Part shown: positions 9,333 through 18,164 of the stretch, one piece after another
Numbering within the stretch: the stretch's first letter is position 1
Layout of the letters: each line of letters starts with the position of its first letter
Origin: Streptomyces katrae
GTDB taxonomy: Bacteria > Actinomycetota > Actinomycetes > Streptomycetales > Streptomycetaceae
DNA: 64,000 nt
Direction of reading: 5' to 3'
Assembly: GCF_002028425.1 (NCBI RefSeq)
Contig: NZ_CP020042.1
Coordinates: forward strand, 2,666,001 to 2,730,000
The notes under the pieces: generated by a model
The model's database searches: none
What the model was told of the DNA's origin: nothing
The model's input: the letters and a program-made list of their open reading frames with translations, nothing else
Position numbers and translations under genes: made by a program

Positions 9333-10274
9333 TCAGAAACCGAGCTTGCGCAGCTGCTTGGGGTCCCGCTGCCAGTCCTTGGCGACCTTCACGTGCAGGT
9401 CGAGGAAGACCGGCGTGCCGAGCAGCGCCTCGATGTGCTTGCGCGACTTCATGCCGACCTCCTTCAGGCGGGAGCCCTTGGGGCCGATGATGATGCCCTT
9501 CTGGCTGGGCCGCTCGATGTAGACGTTGGCGTGGATGTCGAGCAGCGGCCGGTCCGCGGGGCGGTTCTCGCGCGGGATCATCTCCTCGACCACGACGGCG
9601 ATGGAGTGGGGCAGCTCGTCGCGGACGCCCTCCAGCGCGGCCTCGCGGATCAGCTCCGCGACCATGACCATCTCGGGCTCGTCGGTGAGGTCGCCCTCCG
9701 GGTAGAGCGGGGGGCTCTCCGGCAGCATCGGGGCGATCAGGTCGGCCAGCAGCTGCACCTGGTTGTCGCCGACCGCCGACACGGGGACGATCTCGGCCCA
9801 CTCGATGCCGAGCTCGGCGCCGAGCTGCTGGATCGCGATGAGCTGCTCGGCCAGCTGCTTGGACTCCACCAGGTCGGTCTTGGTGACGATGGCGATCTTG
9901 GGGGTCTTCTTGATCCCCGCGAGCTCCTTGGCGATGAACTTGTCGCCGGGGCCGAGCTTCTGGTCGGCGGGCAGGCAGAAGCCGATGACGTCGACCTCGG
10001 CCCAGGTGGTGCGCACGACGTCGTTGAGCCGCTCGCCCAGCAGGGTGCGCGGCTTGTGCAGGCCGGGGGTGTCCACGAGGACCAGCTGGGCGTCGGGGCG
10101 GTGCACGATGCCGCGGACGGTGTGGCGGGTGGTCTGGGGCCGGTTCGAGGTGATCGCGACCTTGGTGCCCACCAGCGCGTTGGTCAGGGTCGACTTGCCC
10201 GCGTTGGGGCGGCCGACGAAGCAGGCGAAGCCCGCGCGGTGCGGGGCGGTGGGCTCGGGGGAACGATCGCTCAT
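9333..10274 (-). CDS. era: GTPase Era
   Basis: 313 aa. Era is an essential Ras-like GTPase that binds the 3' end of 16S rRNA and assists 30S maturation. The P-loop GRPNAGKST (residues 21-29), switch-II DTPGLHK and base-specificity TKTD are intact. The C-terminal KH domain shows GPKGSRLKEVGMKSRKHIE. I chose the ATG at 10274 (MSDRSPEP) because GGGGAG lies ten bases upstream; the ATG three codons earlier sits too close to it. It belongs with the ybeY-phoH string at 14-18 kb but is separated from it by about 4 kb of unrelated genes. Confidence 0.96.
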   Translation of the reverse strand: MSDRSPEPTAPHRAGFACFVGRPNAGKSTLTNALVGTKVAITSNRPQTTRHTVRGIVHRPDAQLVLVDTPGLHKPRTLLGERLNDVVRTTWAEVDVIGFCLPADQKLGPGDKFIAKELAGIKKTPKIAIVTKTDLVESKQLAEQLIAIQQLGAELGIEWAEIVPVSAVGDNQVQLLADLIAPMLPESPPLYPEGDLTDEPEMVMVAELIREAALEGVRDELPHSIAVVVEEMIPRENRPADRPLLDIHANVYIERPSQKGIIIGPKGSRLKEVGMKSRKHIEALLGTPVFLDLHVKVAKDWQRDPKQLRKLGF

Positions 10275-10333
10275 ACGGGCCATTCTCCCCGATGCCGCCC
10301 GGCCCGCCGACCAGACCGCCCCGCGGGGCTGTC

Positions 10334-10373
10334 CAAACGCCGGCGGGGCTATGAATAGCCCCGCCGGCGTTTG
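10334..10373. repeat. 19-bp perfect palindrome, probable terminator and dispersed repeat
   Basis: CAAACGCCGGCGGGGCTAT is followed after two bases by its exact complement, giving a very stable hairpin between era and the secreted-protein gene. The half-sequence CAAACGCCGGCGGGGCT recurs at about 53,771 in the other repeat-rich spacer. In Streptomyces such hairpins act as terminators and occur many times per genome. Confidence 0.7.
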
Positions 10374-10470
10374 AGGCGAATCTTTGAGCCGCACCGGCGA
10401 TCGAGGTGGGAACGGAGGAAGGGCGGGGCGGGGAGAAGCCCCGCGCAGCGGCCACGGGGCACGGGTCCGG

Positions 10471-11760
10471 CTAGGACAGGGTCAGGGTCAGGGCCGCCCG
10501 GTACGCGCCCGGCGGGGTGTACGCGGGCAGCCGCAGCGTGACCGTGGCGTCGATCGTGGACGTCCCACCCGCCCCCGAGGCCAGCACGGCTCCCTCCGGC
10601 CCGACCACCCCCGGGCCTCCCGCCGTACAGCCTCCCCCCGCGCAGGACGGGGCCCACGCCAGCACCGCCCCCGGGACGGGAGCCCCGTCGGCCCCCGTGA
10701 ACCCCGTCAGCCTGCCCCGCAGCGTCCACCGCCCCGTCCCGGGACCCCGTGTGTCGACCACCGTCACCGTGCCGATCCGCCCGTCGGCCGCGCCTCCGCC
10801 CCCGTACCCGACCGCGCCCAGCGTGATCGCCGCCCCGGCCTGCGTCATCGTCAGCGAGCCCACGGCAGGGGCCGGCTCGACGACCGTGTACGGCTCGGGC
10901 CGCGTACCCCGCTCCGCCGACCAGGCGGCGCCCTCGTACGCGACGACCCCGGTCGTCCCCCGGTCCGCCACCACCAGTTCCGCCGCGAACGCTCCGGACC
11001 GGTCCGCGGTGGCCGCCGCGCGGTCGGCCGTGCCGGCGGCGCCCGCGCGGCCGGCGACCGTCACGGCGGCGCCCGGCGGGAACCCGGCCCCGGTGATCCG
11101 GACCCGGGCGCCCGGCTCCCCGTACGAGGTGCCGAGGGCCAGGCCCCGCAGGTTCATGACGGGCAGCGGGGCCGCGGTGATCCGCGACGCGACCGGCGCC
11201 GACGGCCCGGCCACGGCGCAGGCGACTCCCCCGACGCTGTAGCCGCCCGGGGTGAGGGTGATCTCACCGGCCTCGCCGACGACAAAGCTCCCCCGCATGA
11301 CCACCCCGGCGGCCCCGGCCGCCGGGGTCACGGGTCCCGGGCCCCCGTCCGGGGCCGGGTCCGGGTCCGGGGAGGCGAGCGTCACCTCGCCGGTCTGGGC
11401 GCCGCCCAGCAGGATCCGTCCGGTGGGAACGGGGGCGCCGGCCCGGGGCGGGGGCACGGCCGGGGTCCGGTCCAGCCGGTAGGTCACCGTCACCGTGTCA
11501 CCGACCCCAGGCGCCGGGTCGTCCACCTCGATCCGGGCCGCCGTCGGCCCCTCGGCGGCCGGCAGGCAGCGCGTGGGGAACTCCACCCGCCCCGGGGGCG
11601 TTTCACCGTCGGCCGCCGCCGGTGCCCCCAGCGCTCCCCCGGCCGTGGCCACGAGTACGGCCATGCCCAGGGCCGCCGCCCGGCCCCTGGCGCGCGCCCC
11701 TCTCCGCACCGCCCCGCCCCCTCCCGCCGCCCCGAACCGACCCGACAGAGGGCCATTCAC
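10471..11760 (-). CDS. Secreted protein with IPT/Ig-like repeats, function unknown
   Basis: 429 aa from a GTG at 11760; no strong ribosome site distinguishes starts. The N terminus has an Arg-rich region (RRGARARGRAA) and a hydrophobic stretch ending in APAAADGE, an export signal. The mature part is beta-rich with repeated phrases typical of IPT/TIG or bacterial Ig folds (e.g. VRITGAGFPPGAAVTVAGRAG) and Pro/Gly linkers. It carries no enzyme motif. Such proteins usually lie on the cell surface or are released. It is transcribed toward era, with the 10334-10373 palindrome between, so it is likely a separate unit. Calls beyond a secreted beta protein would be guesswork. Confidence 0.7.
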   Translation of the reverse strand: MNGPLSGRFGAAGGGGAVRRGARARGRAAALGMAVLVATAGGALGAPAAADGETPPGRVEFPTRCLPAAEGPTAARIEVDDPAPGVGDTVTVTYRLDRTPAVPPPRAGAPVPTGRILLGGAQTGEVTLASPDPDPAPDGGPGPVTPAAGAAGVVMRGSFVVGEAGEITLTPGGYSVGGVACAVAGPSAPVASRITAAPLPVMNLRGLALGTSYGEPGARVRITGAGFPPGAAVTVAGRAGAAGTADRAAATADRSGAFAAELVVADRGTTGVVAYEGAAWSAERGTRPEPYTVVEPAPAVGSLTMTQAGAAITLGAVGYGGGGAADGRIGTVTVVDTRGPGTGRWTLRGRLTGFTGADGAPVPGAVLAWAPSCAGGGCTAGGPGVVGPEGAVLASGAGGTSTIDATVTLRLPAYTPPGAYRAALTLTLS

Positions 11761-11822
11761 GGGCGAGCCGCGGGAGAAGTCAATGCACGGGGCGCCCGGA
11801 CCTGACGAGGCGTCAGCAGGAG

Positions 11823-12812
11823 TCAGGCCCCCGCCTCCGTCGCCCGGAAGGTCCGCCGGTAGGCCGTCGGGCTCACCCCCAGCGCCGCCTGGACGTGCTT
11901 GCGCAGCGACTGCGCCGTCCCGAAGCCCGCCTCCCGCGCCACCGCCTCCATCGACAGCTCCGTCCGCTCCAGCAACTGCCGCGCCCGCTCCACCCGCTGG
12001 CCCGTGATCCACTCCCCCGGGCTGACCCCCGACTCCTGGCGGAAACGGCGCGTGAAGGTCCGTACCGACATGGCCTCCTGCCGGGCCAGGTCGCTCAGCA
12101 GCAGCGGCTCGTGCAGCCGGTCCAGCACCCACGCCCGCGCGGCGGTGGTGCTGGACCGCTGCGGCTCGGGCACGGGCCGGTTGACGAACTGCGCCTGCCC
12201 GCCGTCCCGGTGGGGCGGCACGACGGTCCGCCGGGCCGCCTCGTTGGCCACGGCGGCCCCGTGGTCGCGGCGGACGATGTGCAGGCACAGGTCGACGCCC
12301 GCGGCGACCCCGGCGGAGGTCAGCACGTCCCCGTCGTCGGTGTAGAGGACGTCCGGATCGACCCGCACGGCCGGGAACATCCGCTGGAAGTGCTCGGCGG
12401 AAGCCCAGTGCGTCGTGGCCGGACGGCCGTCCAGGTACCCGGCGGCGGCCAGGACGTAGCCGCCCGTGCAGATGGAGACGAGCCGGGTGCCGGGCCGGAT
12501 GTGCGCGAGGGCCGCCGCGAGCTCGCCGGTCAGCCGGCCCTCGGCGTAGACCGGCCCCAGCTCGAACGAGGCCGGCACCACCACGGTGTCGGCCGTGGCG
12601 AGCAGTTCGGGACCGTGCTCGACGTGGATGGCGAAGTCGGCGTCCGTGCGGACCGGCCCGGGGGCGAGCCCGCAGGTGAGGATCTCGTACAGGGGCCGCC
12701 CGCCGGGGCCCTTGGCGTAGCCGAAGATCCGGTGCGGGATGCCGAGTTCGAAGGGCAGGAGCCCGGCGAGGGCGAGGATGACGACACGGTGGGGCTGCGC
12801 GGCGGTGGCCAT
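11823..12812 (-). CDS. GlxA family transcriptional regulator (DJ-1/PfpI plus AraC HTH)
   Basis: 329 aa. The N-terminal ~190 residues are a DJ-1/PfpI-like domain (HRVVILALAGLLPFELG...), with the nucleophile-elbow region in LVSICTGGYVLAAAGYLDG. The C-terminal ~100 residues are a double AraC helix-turn-helix (LARQEAMSVRTFTRRFRQES and later AREAGFGTAQSLRKHV). Such proteins regulate adjacent genes, often in response to small metabolites. It is divergent from the MFS gene at 12883 with only 70 bp between them, so it probably controls that transporter and itself. The ATG at 12812 is chosen because upstream frame extension runs into non-coding sequence. Confidence 0.9.
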   Translation of the reverse strand: MATAAQPHRVVILALAGLLPFELGIPHRIFGYAKGPGGRPLYEILTCGLAPGPVRTDADFAIHVEHGPELLATADTVVVPASFELGPVYAEGRLTGELAAALAHIRPGTRLVSICTGGYVLAAAGYLDGRPATTHWASAEHFQRMFPAVRVDPDVLYTDDGDVLTSAGVAAGVDLCLHIVRRDHGAAVANEAARRTVVPPHRDGGQAQFVNRPVPEPQRSSTTAARAWVLDRLHEPLLLSDLARQEAMSVRTFTRRFRQESGVSPGEWITGQRVERARQLLERTELSMEAVAREAGFGTAQSLRKHVQAALGVSPTAYRRTFRATEAGA

Positions 12813-12882
12813 GGCCCGATCGTATCGAAGCGTGTCGGTCAGGCCACTGTCGTCGGCGTCCTCCTGGCCGGAAGCTGTCGGG

Positions 12883-14199
12883 GTGACGCAGACAGCACCC
12901 ACCTCCAGCACCCAGGACACCGCGCCCGCGGCGCCCCGCGAGCCCGGCCGCATCCACCGGGCCTGGTACGCCGCGGCCGTCGCCTTCGTGACGATCATCG
13001 GCGCGGCCGCCTTCGCCTCCCTGCCCGGACTGCTCATCGAGCCGCTGCACCAGGAGTTCGACTGGTCGCGCGGGACCATCGGCTTCGCGGTCTCCGTGAA
13101 CCTCGCCCTCTACGGGCTCACCGCCCCCTTCGCCGCCGCCCTGATGGACCGTTTCGGCATCCGGAAGGTCGTCGCGCTCGCCCTGACCGTCATCGCGGGC
13201 GGCTCGCTGGCCACCGTGTGGATGACCGCGTCCTGGCAGCTGGTGCTGTTCTGGGGCGTGCTCGTGGGCCTGGGCAGCGGTTCGATGGCGCTGGCCTTCG
13301 CCGCGACGGTGACCAACCGCTGGTTCACCGCCCGGCGCGGGCTCGTCACCGGCATCCTCACCGCCGCGGGCGCCTCCGGGCAGCTGATCTTCCTGCCGCT
13401 GCTGTCCTGGCTGGTGGAGCACCACGGCTGGCGGCCGGCCTCCGTCACCGTGGCGCTGGCGGCCCTGTCCGTCGTCCCCTTCGTGTGGCTGCTGCTGCGC
13501 GACCACCCGGCGGACGTGGGCCTCGCCCCGTACGGGGGCACCTACGCGCCCAAGCCCGCACCGGTCCAGGGCGCGGCGCGGCGGGCGGTGACCGTGCTCT
13601 TCCAGGCGGCCCGGACCGGGCCGTTCTGGCTGCTGGCGGGCACGTTCGCGATCTGCGGGGCCTCCACGAACGGGCTGGTGCGCACCCACTTCACCCCGGC
13701 CGCCCACGACCACGGCATGCCGGTGACGGCCGCCGCCGGGCTGCTCGCGGTGATCGGCGTGTTCGACGTGCTGGGCACCATCGCCTCCGGCTGGTTCACC
13801 GACCGGTTCGAGGCGCGCCGCCTGCTGGCGGTGTACTACGCCCTGCGCGGGGTGTCGCTGATGTTCCTGCCGGTGCTGCTGGCGCCGGCCGTGCACCCGC
13901 CGATGGTGCTGTTCATCGTCTTCTACGGGCTGGACTGGGTCGCGACCGTGCCTCCGACCATCGCCCTGTGCCGGGAGCACTACGGGCAGGACAGCGCCAT
14001 CGTCTTCGGCTGGGTGCTGGCCTCGCACCAGGTGGGCGCGGCGCTGGTGGCCTTCCTCGGCGGGGTGGCGCGGGACGCGCTCGGCTCGTACGACCTGGTC
14101 TGGTACGCCTCGGGCGCGCTGTGCGCGGTGGCGGCCCTGCTGGCGATGGTGATCCGGCGCCGCCCGGAAGGGGCCGCCGCCGTCCCGGCCGCGGCCTGA
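12883..14199 (+). CDS. MFS transporter
   Basis: 438 aa, about 12 hydrophobic helices in two blocks of six with a cytoplasmic middle loop around DHPADVGLAPYGGTYAPKPA. The inter-helix 2-3 motif is seen as LMDRFGIRKVV, the MFS motif A region. The sequence resembles the OFA/monocarboxylate-type actinobacterial MFS carriers, but substrate and direction are not determinable. The GTG at 12883 is preceded by GGAAG. It is divergent from the GlxA-type regulator, its likely controller. Confidence 0.88.
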   Translation: MTQTAPTSSTQDTAPAAPREPGRIHRAWYAAAVAFVTIIGAAAFASLPGLLIEPLHQEFDWSRGTIGFAVSVNLALYGLTAPFAAALMDRFGIRKVVALALTVIAGGSLATVWMTASWQLVLFWGVLVGLGSGSMALAFAATVTNRWFTARRGLVTGILTAAGASGQLIFLPLLSWLVEHHGWRPASVTVALAALSVVPFVWLLLRDHPADVGLAPYGGTYAPKPAPVQGAARRAVTVLFQAARTGPFWLLAGTFAICGASTNGLVRTHFTPAAHDHGMPVTAAAGLLAVIGVFDVLGTIASGWFTDRFEARRLLAVYYALRGVSLMFLPVLLAPAVHPPMVLFIVFYGLDWVATVPPTIALCREHYGQDSAIVFGWVLASHQVGAALVAFLGGVARDALGSYDLVWYASGALCAVAALLAMVIRRRPEGAAAVPAAA

Positions 14200-14224
14200 G
14201 CCCCGGCCCCCCGGGGGACCGGGA

Positions 14225-14251
14225 GCGCGCCGCCCGGGCCGGGCGGCGCGC
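14225..14251. terminator. Bidirectional terminator hairpin
   Basis: A perfect 12-bp stem (GCGCGCCGCCCG / CGGGCGGCGCGC) with a 3-nt loop lies in the 59-bp gap between the convergent MFS and deaminase-like genes and can serve both. Confidence 0.7.
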
Positions 14252-14258
14252 AGGGGGT

Positions 14259-14624
14259 TCAGGCCCCGGCGGGGGTGGTGGACTTCAGGGTGCCGTCCGG
14301 GCCGGCGAGCAGGACCGGGGTGGCCGGGCCGCCGAGGTCGCGGACCGCCGCGCGGTCGGCCTCGGCCGGGGCGTCGGCCGCGCTGACCACGGCAGCGGCC
14401 TCCAGGGAGCGGGCGCCGCTGGCCACCGCCATCGCGACGGCCGTCTGGAGCGCGCTGAGCTTGAGGGAGTCCAGCTCCACGGTCCCGGCGACGTAGGTGC
14501 GGCCGGTCTCGTCGCGGACCGCCGCCCCCTCGGGGACCCCGTTGCGCGCCCGGGCGCTGCGCGCCAGGGTGATGATCTTGCTGTCCTCGGGGTCGATCCC
14601 CGCGCCCACGCTGCTCTCGGTCAT
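14259..14624 (-). CDS. Cytidine-deaminase-like protein lacking zinc ligands
   Basis: 121 aa from ATG 14624. The core (AVRDETGRTYVAGTVELDS... LSALQTAVAMAVASGA) aligns by eye with the cytidine deaminase fold, and the location beside ybeY/era matches cdd in many bacteria. However, the CAE zinc motif is replaced by SALQ, the PCGxC motif is missing, and the protein contains no cysteine at all. It therefore should not bind the catalytic zinc. Streptomyces annotations often call this family cytidine deaminase. I read it as a non-catalytic relative whose role is unknown. A gap of 185 bp separates it from the yjbR gene. Confidence 0.8.
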   Translation of the reverse strand: MTESSVGAGIDPEDSKIITLARSARARNGVPEGAAVRDETGRTYVAGTVELDSLKLSALQTAVAMAVASGARSLEAAAVVSAADAPAEADRAAVRDLGGPATPVLLAGPDGTLKSTTPAGA

Positions 14625-14809
14625 AGGCGAAAGCATAGGGAGCGCCCCGGCGGCGCCGTGCAACGGCCCCGCCGGGGCGGTTCCCCCTTCACGCCTCCCC
14701 CCGGGGCGCAGGACAAACCTAAACAGCGAATCAGCCGGACCCTGCGATCCGAAGGTCCCGAACCCGTATGACCTTCGACCCTAACCTTCGACCGGGGGGC
14801 GGCCGCGAC

Positions 14810-15163
14810 TCACGGCCGGTCCAGCCGCAGCCGCTCGGCCCTCGGCAGGCCGGCCACGACCAGGTCGTACGAGTCCTCCACCAGCTCCCGCACCAGCGCG
14901 TCCGGCAGTTCCCCGACCGTCACGGTGTTCCAGTGCCGCTTGTTCATGTGCCAGCCGGGCACGATCGCGGCGTGCTGTTCACGCAGCCGTACCGCCGCCT
15001 CCGGTTCGCACTTGAGGTTGACCTTCAGCGGCTCGCCGTCCAGGGCCGACAGGGCGAACATCTTCCCCAGCACCTTGAACACCGAGGTCTCCGGGGTGAA
15101 GGGGAACTCCTCCACCGCCGCGTTGAAGCTCAGACAGAACGCGCGCAGCTCCGCCGGGGTCAT
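14810..15163 (-). CDS. MmcQ/YjbR family protein
   Basis: 117 aa, single-domain member of the MmcQ/YjbR family (CyaY-like DNA-binding fold). Characteristic segments are PAELRAFCLSFNAAVEEFPF, the VFKVLGKMFAL strand pair, and the C-terminal VRELVEDSYDLVVAGLPRAE. Biological role is poorly defined. Its ATG overlaps the stop of the upstream CBS-domain gene by 4 bp (ATGA), implying translational coupling in the phoH-ybeY-corC-yjbR operon. Confidence 0.9.
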   Translation of the reverse strand: MTPAELRAFCLSFNAAVEEFPFTPETSVFKVLGKMFALSALDGEPLKVNLKCEPEAAVRLREQHAAIVPGWHMNKRHWNTVTVGELPDALVRELVEDSYDLVVAGLPRAERLRLDRP

Positions 15164-16467
15164 GCCCCCTCCTCACCCTCGGCGCCCTCGGGAACCACCG
15201 GTTCCACGAGCACCGTGACGATCTTGTTCCGGCGGCCCGCCGGGGATTCGGCCGTCAGCCGCAGCGGACGCCCGTCCGGCAGGTCCACCACCGCCGAGGC
15301 ACCGGCGATCGGCACCCGGCCCAGGGCCTTGGCCAGCAGTCCGCCGACCGTCTCCACGTCCTCGTCGTCGAAGGCCAGCGCCCCGAACAGCTCTCCGAGG
15401 TCGGTGATGTCCAGGCGCGCGGTGACCCGGTAGCGGTCGTCGCCGAGGTCCTCGACCGGCGGGAGCTCCCGGTCGTACTCGTCGGTGATCTCGCCGACGA
15501 TCTCCTCCAGGATGTCCTCGATGGTGACGATGCCGGCCGTGCCTCCGTACTCGTCGATGACGACGGCCACGTGGTTGCGCACCGACTGCATCTCGCGCAG
15601 CAGGTCCCCGGCGTTCTTGGTGTCGGGCACGAAGACCGCCGGCCGCATCACCGTCGAGACCAGGTCGGTCTCGGCCTCCCGGTTGATGTGCGTACGGCGG
15701 ACGAGGTCCTTGAGGTAGACCATGCCGACGATGTCGTCCTCGTTCTCCCCCGTGACCGGGATCCGGGAGAAACCGGAGCGCAGGGCGAGGGTGGTCGCCT
15801 GGCGGATGGTCTTGTAGCGCTCGATGCAGACGAGGTCGGTGCGCGGCACCATCACCTCGCGCACGAGCGTGTCGCCGAGTTCGAAGACCGAGTGCACCAT
15901 CCGGCGCTCGTCGTCCTCGATCAGCGACTCCGCCTCCGCGAGGTCGACCATCGCGCGCAGCTCGGCCTCGGAGGCGAAGGGCCCCTTGCGGAAGCCCTTG
16001 CCCGGGGTGAGGGCGTTGCCGATGAGGATCAGCAGCTGCGGGATCGGCCCCATGATCCGGGCGAGCGGGACGAGGACGTACGCGGCCGCCGTCGCGGTGT
16101 TCAGCGGGTGCTGGCGGCCGATCGTGCGGGGGGAGACGCCCACCGCCACGAAGGAGACCAGCACCATCACCGCGATGGCCACCAGCAGCGCGGTCCAGTT
16201 CTCCCCGAACGCGTCGAGGCAGACGTACGTGACGAGCACGCCCGCCGCCATCTCGCAGGTCACGCGCACCAGCAGGGCCACGTTGACGTAGCGGGTGGGG
16301 TCGCCGGCGACCTGGGCCAGCTTGGCGCTGCCGCGCCGGCCCTCCCGTACGGCCTGGTCGGCGCGGAAGCTGGAGACGCGGGCGATCCCGGACTCGGCGC
16401 ACGCCGCGAACCAGGCCACCACGGTCAGCAGGACCGCCCCGGTGATCAGCTGGTAGGCGCCGGTCAC
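15160..16467 (-). CDS. Hemolysin-family CNNM/CBS-domain membrane protein (CorC/HlyC type)
   Basis: 435 aa. The N-terminal ~200 residues form the DUF21/CNNM transmembrane domain (four hydrophobic segments, starting [19 protein letters not shown]). Next are a CBS pair ([20 protein letters not shown]... and [20 protein letters not shown]) and a C-terminal CorC_HlyC domain. Family members are linked to Mg2+/Co2+ homeostasis; haemolysin is a historical label. Its GTG start overlaps the ybeY stop by 4 bp, and its stop overlaps the yjbR start in the same way. Confidence 0.93.
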   Translation of the reverse strand: MTGAYQLITGAVLLTVVAWFAACAESGIARVSSFRADQAVREGRRGSAKLAQVAGDPTRYVNVALLVRVTCEMAAGVLVTYVCLDAFGENWTALLVAIAVMVLVSFVAVGVSPRTIGRQHPLNTATAAAYVLVPLARIMGPIPQLLILIGNALTPGKGFRKGPFASEAELRAMVDLAEAESLIEDDERRMVHSVFELGDTLVREVMVPRTDLVCIERYKTIRQATTLALRSGFSRIPVTGENEDDIVGMVYLKDLVRRTHINREAETDLVSTVMRPAVFVPDTKNAGDLLREMQSVRNHVAVVIDEYGGTAGIVTIEDILEEIVGEITDEYDRELPPVEDLGDDRYRVTARLDITDLGELFGALAFDDEDVETVGGLLAKALGRVPIAGASAVVDLPDGRPLRLTAESPAGRRNKIVTVLVEPVVPEGAEGEEGA

Positions 16468-16961
16468 GAGACGGTCGGCGCCGGGGAGGGACCGGTGATC
16501 CCGCGCTCACCGCGCCAGCCGTCGACGATGGCCGCCTGGAGGCCGAACATCTCGGCCTTCTCGTCCGGCTCCTCGTGGTCGTACCCGAGCAGGTGCAGCA
16601 CCCCGTGGACGGTCAGGAGCTGGAGCTCCTCGTCCATGGAGTGCTGCGTGGGGGCGTCCTGGCCCTGCTTCTTCGCCACCTCGGGGCACAGGACGATGTC
16701 CCCGAGGAGCCCCTGCGGGGGCTCCTCGTCGTCCTTCGACGGCGGACGCAGCTCGTCCATCGGGAAGGACATGACGTCGGTGGGTCCGGGCAGGTCCATC
16801 CACTGGATGTGGAGCTGCTCCATGGCGTCCTCGTCGACGACGATGACGGAGAGCTCGGAGAGCGGGTGGATCCGCATCCGGGTGAGCGCGTAGCGGGCAA
16901 TGTCGAGGATCGCCTGCTCGTCGACTTCGGTTCCGGACTCGTTGTTGACGTCGATCGACAT
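16464..16961 (-). CDS. ybeY: Endoribonuclease YbeY
   Basis: 165 aa. YbeY is a zinc-dependent RNase needed for 16S rRNA 3' maturation and 70S quality control. The signature [16 protein letters not shown] (H-x3-H-x5-H) supplies the zinc ligands. The N-terminal region has the expected [20 protein letters not shown] and [13 protein letters not shown] blocks. It is 13 bp downstream of phoH and overlaps the next gene by 4 bp, the usual phoH-ybeY arrangement. Confidence 0.96.
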   Translation of the reverse strand: MSIDVNNESGTEVDEQAILDIARYALTRMRIHPLSELSVIVVDEDAMEQLHIQWMDLPGPTDVMSFPMDELRPPSKDDEEPPQGLLGDIVLCPEVAKKQGQDAPTQHSMDEELQLLTVHGVLHLLGYDHEEPDEKAEMFGLQAAIVDGWRGERGITGPSPAPTVS

Positions 16962-16974
16962 GGTGCGCTGGGTT

Positions 16975-18036
16975 CTACTTCCGCTGGTTGCCGTTCCGGG
17001 CCGGACCGGTCTCCCGGGCCGCCTGGCTGTCGTCGTACTTCTCGTACGCGTCGACGATACGGCCGATCAGCTTGTGCCGGACGACATCCTCGGAGGTGAG
17101 CCGCGAGAAGTGGATGTCGGGCACCCCCTCCAGGATCTCCTGGACCTGGCGCAGACCGCTCCTGGTGCCGTTCGGGAGGTCGACCTGGGTGACGTCACCG
17201 GTGATGACGATCTTCGTGTCGAACCCGAGGCGGGTCAGGAACATCTTCATCTGCTCGGGGCTGGTGTTCTGCGCCTCGTCGAGGACGACGAAGGCGTCGT
17301 TGAGCGTGCGACCGCGCATGTAGGCCAGGGGCGCCACCTCGATGGTGCCGGCGGCCATCAGGCGGGGGATGGAGTCGGGGTCCATCATGTCGTGCAGGGC
17401 GTCGTAGAGCGGGCGCAGGTAGGGGTCGATCTTGTCGAAGAGCGTGCCCGGCAGGAAGCCGAGCCGCTCCCCCGCCTCGACGGCGGGCCGGGTCAGGATG
17501 ATCCGGCTGACCTGCTTGGACTGCAGGGCCTGCACGGCCTTGGCCATGGCGAGGTAGGTCTTGCCGGTACCGGCGGGGCCGATGCCGAAGACGATCGTGT
17601 TCTTGTCGATCGCGTCGACGTACCGCTTCTGGTTGAGGGTCTTGGGGCGGATGGTGCGGCCCCGGCTGGAGAGGATGTTCTGGGTGAGCACCTCCGCCGG
17701 GGTCTCCAGCGGGCGCCCCTCCGCGTCGCTGCCGTTCGCCTTGAGCATGGCGATCGAGCGTTCCACTGCGTCCTCCGTCATCGGCTGCCCGGTGCGGAGC
17801 ACGAGCATCATCTCGTCGAACAGGCGCTGGACGAGGGCGACTTCCGCCGCCTCGCCGACCGCGCTGACCTGGTTGCCCCGAACGTGGATGTCGGCCCTCG
17901 GGAAGGCCTTCTCGATCACGCGCAGCAGCGCGTCGCCCGAGCCGAGGACGGTCACCATGGGGTGCGTCGCCGGAACGGTGAAATGGGCTCGCGCCTGACC
18001 CGGAACGGGGCTGTGGGCTGTCGGTGTCTGAGTCAT
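16975..18036 (-). CDS. PhoH-like ATPase
   Basis: 353 aa from the ATG at 18036 ([10 protein letters not shown]). PhoH proteins are P-loop ATPases/RNA helicase-like proteins that cooperate with YbeY in RNA metabolism. Walker A is [15 protein letters not shown] and Walker B/DEAQ box is [18 protein letters not shown]; a KH-like N-terminal domain ([20 protein letters not shown]) precedes them. It heads the coupled phoH-ybeY-corC-yjbR operon. Confidence 0.95.
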   Translation of the reverse strand: MTQTPTAHSPVPGQARAHFTVPATHPMVTVLGSGDALLRVIEKAFPRADIHVRGNQVSAVGEAAEVALVQRLFDEMMLVLRTGQPMTEDAVERSIAMLKANGSDAEGRPLETPAEVLTQNILSSRGRTIRPKTLNQKRYVDAIDKNTIVFGIGPAGTGKTYLAMAKAVQALQSKQVSRIILTRPAVEAGERLGFLPGTLFDKIDPYLRPLYDALHDMMDPDSIPRLMAAGTIEVAPLAYMRGRTLNDAFVVLDEAQNTSPEQMKMFLTRLGFDTKIVITGDVTQVDLPNGTRSGLRQVQEILEGVPDIHFSRLTSEDVVRHKLIGRIVDAYEKYDDSQAARETGPARNGNQRK

Positions 18037-18164
18037 GGGCCGGCACTGTGGCCTGCGCATACCTCCCGCTGAGGGGCCGCGCCGATCGACGGCCTCCGGA
18101 GTACCAAGGGTACGTCCACCCCGGACCGTTCCCGAGGGGTTTTCCGGCCCGGGGCCGGGCCCGC

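Noticed and set aside
11823..14028. Very long minus-strand frame continuous with the secreted protein (1185 aa)
   Set aside because: Its upstream part is antisense to the MFS gene and out of frame with the GlxA-type regulator; only the last ~430 codons have coding character.
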